Origin: Metaruminococcus_A sp900762715
GTDB lineage: Bacteria; Bacillota; Clostridia; Oscillospirales; Ruminococcaceae
Direction: 5' to 3'
DNA: 24,719 nt
Assembly (NCBI GenBank): GCA_048204295.1
Contig: DBFBLF010000065.1
Span: 1 to 24,719 of the forward strand
Below, piece after piece: positions 22,521 to 24,719 of the stretch. Under the pieces are notes generated by a model that did no database searches, had not been told where the DNA came from, and saw only the letters and a list, made by a program, of their open reading frames with translations. Position numbers and translations under genes: made by a program. How positions within the stretch are numbered: position 1 is the stretch's first letter; each line of letters starts with the position of its first letter.

Positions 22521-23270
22521 TCATCCCTCCCCGTGCTGAATAAAGACAAACCGGCTGGATGTAGAAATCTCTTGGGCAAACCGGTAACCGTCCCTTGAAA
22601 AGCGCTTTAAATCCTCCGGATTTTCAAGGCGGTTTTTAACCATAAAACGGGCCATTTCCCCCCGAGCCATCTTGGCGCGGGATGGCAGGGTTTTCAGTTT
22701 TCCGCGAACGGGAGTCATAAAATCGCAGGTGATCCAGTTATCCGCCGGATGCAAAAACGGAGTGACGAGCTGGGCGTATTCACGGGAGGCAAGGTTGATT
22801 ACCGGGGCGCCGGAGGCAAACAAATCTTTATAAACAGTATCTCCCCAGAAGCGGTAAAGAGACTGGCCGTCCACCCTAAACTTGCAGCGCAATTCAAGCC
22901 GGTAGGGCTGAATACCGTCCTTGGGGGCAAGAAGGCCGTACAGCGCGCTGGCAATCCGCAGATGCCGCTCGGCAAAATCAAAATCTTCCTTAGTAAAATC
23001 GCGCGCGTTCAGGTGCAGGAATGCAAGCCCCTGATAAGCAAGCAGCGCAGGAACGCCCGGGCGATTCAGGTCAAAGTCCTGGTGCCGGGCAAAGGCATTC
23101 CAGGCAAGCTCGGGACCGAGCTTGAGCAGGCTTTCGAACTGCCAGGGCTGGCAATTTTTCAAAGCGTCTATAATCCGCTTTGTTTTACCAAGGTACCGCG
23201 GGGTCGAAGGGCTTCCTTCCGGCAGAGCGCCCGGCTGCATGTTCCGGGCAGGCGATAAGTATGCGATCAC
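22521..23270 (-). CDS. yaaA: Peroxide-stress protein YaaA (DUF328/UPF0246)
   Basis: The protein has 249 residues, the family length. Visible family landmarks are the start MIAYLSPARNM, SLLKLGPELAWNAFARHQDF, ALLAYQGLAFLHLNARDFTKED, HLRIASALYGLLAPKDGIQPYRLE, SLYRFWGDTVYKDL, VINLASREYAQLV and ITCDFMTPVRGKLK. E. coli YaaA is induced by hydrogen peroxide, lowers free iron damage and binds DNA. The start is GTG at 23270, with GGAG 8 bases upstream. It overlaps the stop of the preceding 63-aa gene by four bases (GTGA). The DUF5131 gene follows after 3 bases. Confidence 0.94.
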   Translation of the reverse strand: MIAYLSPARNMQPGALPEGSPSTPRYLGKTKRIIDALKNCQPWQFESLLKLGPELAWNAFARHQDFDLNRPGVPALLAYQGLAFLHLNARDFTKEDFDFAERHLRIASALYGLLAPKDGIQPYRLELRCKFRVDGQSLYRFWGDTVYKDLFASGAPVINLASREYAQLVTPFLHPADNWITCDFMTPVRGKLKTLPSRAKMARGEMARFMVKNRLENPEDLKRFSRDGYRFAQEISTSSRFVFIQHGEG

Positions 23271-23458
23271 AGCTGATTCTCCATCATCCAGACGGGCACT
23301 TTTGTCATCCTCCTGAGAATCCCACTGGAATGTCCTCCTCCATTCCAGCCAAGCTCAAAATGAGGCACAGGGAATCCCATTTCCCACAGAGATTCCCTCT
23401 CTCCCAAAAATACAGCCCTATTGGAATTTCCAATGATATCCCGAAGCGTTTTTTCCAT
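23267..23458 (-). CDS. Unrecognised 63-aa protein coupled to yaaA
   Basis: The protein begins MEKTLRDIIGNSNRAVFLGE and includes MGFPVPHFELGW, a GGGHSSG segment and RRMTKVPVWMMENQL at the end. The ATG at 23458 is preceded by TAAGGAG at proper spacing. The stop codon overlaps the yaaA start as GTGA, which is strong evidence for a real coupled gene. No membrane helix or signal peptide is present. The tryptophan and histidine content is high for its size. I do not recognise a family. From position it is likely to work with yaaA and the DUF5131 protein. Confidence 0.7.
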   Translation of the reverse strand: MEKTLRDIIGNSNRAVFLGERESLWEMGFPVPHFELGWNGGGHSSGILRRMTKVPVWMMENQL

Positions 23459-23469
23459 AAAACCACTCC

Positions 23470-23745
23470 TTACGTTCGACCGTGTGTTGATTCCGGGAAA
23501 ACGCGGGAGCGCCCCCGCATCGCGTACCCGTCCCGAACAAAACACATATCCCGCCGTTTTGACGCTCTGAAGAGAATTAAAAACTTTTTAACAAGCTTTT
23601 CTACAAGCGGATTCTCAGAAACATCCACGTCAATTTTCACGCGTTTCAATAAATTTATTATACGTTTGGCGTCCCTCAAAGTCAATTGAACGCGCGATCC
23701 GTCCTTGAGCCGCACAAAGCAACATTCTTTGCTTGCAATCCGCAA
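23470..23745 (-). CDS. Doubtful 91-codon ORF, basic helical peptide
   Basis: The frame is open from TTG at 23745 and the middle looks protein-like: FVRLKDGSRVQLTLRDAKRI, then a basic helical segment ending in LVEKLVKKFLILFRASKRRD. No ribosome site precedes the TTG, and an internal GTG (in FVRLKDG) has only a weak one. A GC-rich terminator-like hairpin (GCGGGGGCGCTCCCGC, followed by GTTTT, about 23495-23517) sits inside its last third. It overlaps the divergent promoter of the nitroreductase gene. It may be a degraded or non-coding remnant. Confidence 0.3.
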   Translation of the reverse strand: MRIASKECCFVRLKDGSRVQLTLRDAKRIINLLKRVKIDVDVSENPLVEKLVKKFLILFRASKRRDMCFVRDGYAMRGRSRVFPESTHGRT

Positions 23746-23761
23746 AAAATAGTGATATTCT
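23733..23761 (+). promoter_or_regulatory. Promoter of the nitroreductase gene
   Basis: TTGCAA (23733-23738), a 17-base spacer and TATTCT (23756-23761) are 4 of 6 matches each. It lies 41 bases before the ATG. Confidence 0.5.
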
Positions 23762-23802
23762 GAATTTGCAGGAATTTTCTGTATTACAAAGGAGGTATTT
23801 TA

Positions 23803-24321
23803 ATGAGCCAGATTTTAGAAAACATCAAAACACGGCGGAGCGTGCGCTCTTATCAGGACAAAGCGCTTCCTAAAAACGACCTGGAACAGGTTTTGACGGC
23901 GGGACTCTACGCGCCAAGCGCAAACAACACTCAAAGCTGGCAATTTACTGTAGTAGAGGGGGCAGATAAGCTCACCCAGTTGCAAAAAGCAGTCGGCGCG
24001 GCACTGGGTAACGCAAATTACCACCGGTTTTATAACGCTCCGGTTCTGGTAATCGTCTCCGCGCCCAAGGATTACGCCCACGCGATGGCGGACTGCGCCT
24101 GTGCGCTGGAAAATATGTTCCTAATGGCGCACGACCTCGGAATCGGTTCGGTCTGGATTAACCAGCTGACTGACACCTACGACGATAAAGGCGTCCGCGC
24201 CGTTTTAAGCCGGTTCGGCGTACCGGAAAATCACCAGGTCTGTGGATGTGCGGCATTGGGTTACGCTGCTGCGGAAGGAAAAAAGGACCGTGAGAATATG
24301 GGTGCCGTTGTATACGCATAA
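23803..24321 (+). CDS. Nitroreductase-family FMN oxidoreductase
   Basis: The protein has 172 residues, at the short end of the family. The FMN-phosphate site TRRSVRSYQDKAL and APSANNTQSWQFTVVE are near the start. The middle has DCACALENMFLMAHDLGIGSVWINQL, and the end GCAALGYAAAEGKKDREN resembles the FMN-binding G(Y/W)P region of other members. It probably reduces quinones, nitro compounds or flavin with NAD(P)H; the true substrate is unknown. The ATG at 23803 has an AAAGGAGG site. A short promoter precedes it and a hairpin terminator follows, so it is a single unit. Confidence 0.92.
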   Translation: MSQILENIKTRRSVRSYQDKALPKNDLEQVLTAGLYAPSANNTQSWQFTVVEGADKLTQLQKAVGAALGNANYHRFYNAPVLVIVSAPKDYAHAMADCACALENMFLMAHDLGIGSVWINQLTDTYDDKGVRAVLSRFGVPENHQVCGCAALGYAAAEGKKDRENMGAVVYA

Positions 24322-24327
24322 AAACAT

Positions 24328-24357
24328 GCCCGTGCCCCAAAAAGGCGCGGGCTTTTT
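24328..24357 (+). terminator. Terminator of the nitroreductase gene
   Basis: GCCCGTGCC (24328-24336) pairs with GGCGCGGGC (24344-24352), with one G-T wobble, around CCAAAAA and followed by TTTTT (24353-24357). Confidence 0.88.
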
Positions 24358-24386
24358 CTGTAAAACAAAAAAAGATAGGGACCGCC

Positions 24387-24719
24387 ATGAAAAATAAAAC
24401 AAAAGGGATTCTGTTTATCCTGCTTTCCGCACTTTCATTTGCGGTGATGAATGTATTCGTAAAGCTGGCGGACGACCTGCCTTCGGTTCAGAAAAGTTTT
24501 TTCCGCAACCTGGTGGCGGTGGTATTCGCCGTGGTAATTCTTTTAAAGTCGGAAGAGAAATTCCGCTTCGACCGCAGCAATTTGAAATTTCTGGTCATCC
24601 GTTCCTTTTTTGGAACGGTGGGAATTTTAGGAAACTATTATGCGGTGGACCATATGCTGCTGTCTGACGCTTCCATGCTCAACAAACTCGCCCCGTTTTT
24701 CGCAGTGATTGCCTCTTTC
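24387..24719 (+). CDS. EamA/DMT-family transporter, N-terminal part
   Basis: The ORF runs off the end of the window after 111 codons. It opens MKNKTKGILFILLSALSFAV and continues with MNVFVKLADDLPSVQKSFFR, NLVAVVFAVVILL, VIRSFFGTVGILGNYYAVDH and SDASMLNKLAPFFAVIASF. This matches the first EamA repeat of drug/metabolite transporters: alternating helices, and the pattern of an Arg-containing loop before helix 2. About 180 more residues are expected. The ATG at 24387 has only a moderate ribosome site (ATAGGGA). The substrate is not predictable. Confidence 0.9.
   Translation, partial: MKNKTKGILFILLSALSFAVMNVFVKLADDLPSVQKSFFRNLVAVVFAVVILLKSEEKFRFDRSNLKFLVIRSFFGTVGILGNYYAVDHMLLSDASMLNKLAPFFAVIASF

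Overview
The window looks like a chromosomal segment of a low-to-mid GC Firmicute of class Clostridia, probably of the Oscillospiraceae/Ruminococcaceae type. The evidence is the strong AAGGAGG-type ribosome sites, frequent TTG and GTG starts, sigma-A-like promoters, a GlgC/GlgD pair, a Na+-pump decarboxylase beta subunit and a type I-beta DAHP synthase. The taxonomic placement is inference. I see no rRNA, tRNA, CRISPR array, insertion sequence or prophage block, so this is mostly housekeeping and metabolic DNA with a few accessory genes.

Layout. At 1-1110 there is an XRE-type regulator whose own promoter overlaps a palindromic operator. At 1114-6978 lies a complete glycogen operon read leftward in the order glgB-glgC-glgD-glgA, with a good promoter upstream of glgB and a bidirectional terminator after glgA. 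A 405-base gap with a structured leader and a start-stop codon pair precedes a hypoxanthine-DNA glycosylase and a degenerate DinB-like gene (7322-8379). Leftward at 8414-11146 are an AraC-type regulator, a GNAT acetyltransferase and a HAD phosphatase broken by two single-base indels. The AraC gene is divergent from a URO-D/corrinoid-methyltransferase-like gene (11252), which is followed by a second GNAT protein and a CE15 glucuronoyl-esterase-like protein (13339).

At 14407-15814 the DAHP synthase gene (aroF) sits behind a promoter, a 30-codon leader peptide containing Phe-Tyr-Tyr-Tyr, and an intrinsic terminator. Three leader segments can pair in alternative ways, which is the layout of a ribosome-mediated attenuator sensing tyrosine. 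This is the most interesting signal in the window, because Firmicutes usually control amino-acid genes with T-boxes and none is visible here. Leftward again, dedA, oadB, a 53-aa oadG-like gene and pyk are packed with gaps of 13-23 bases, linking pyruvate kinase to a membrane decarboxylase module. Then come ridA-tcdA (overlapping), a rightward pentapeptide-repeat gene, and a tight leftward cluster of an unrecognised 63-aa protein, yaaA and a Gp37/Gp68 (DUF5131) protein. The window ends with a nitroreductase and the first 111 codons of an EamA-type transporter.

Functionally, the window joins carbon storage (glycogen), the PEP/pyruvate/oxaloacetate node (pyk, oadB/G), entry into aromatic amino acids (aroF uses PEP), and several small repair or stress genes (hypoxanthine glycosylase, yaaA, ridA, nitroreductase).
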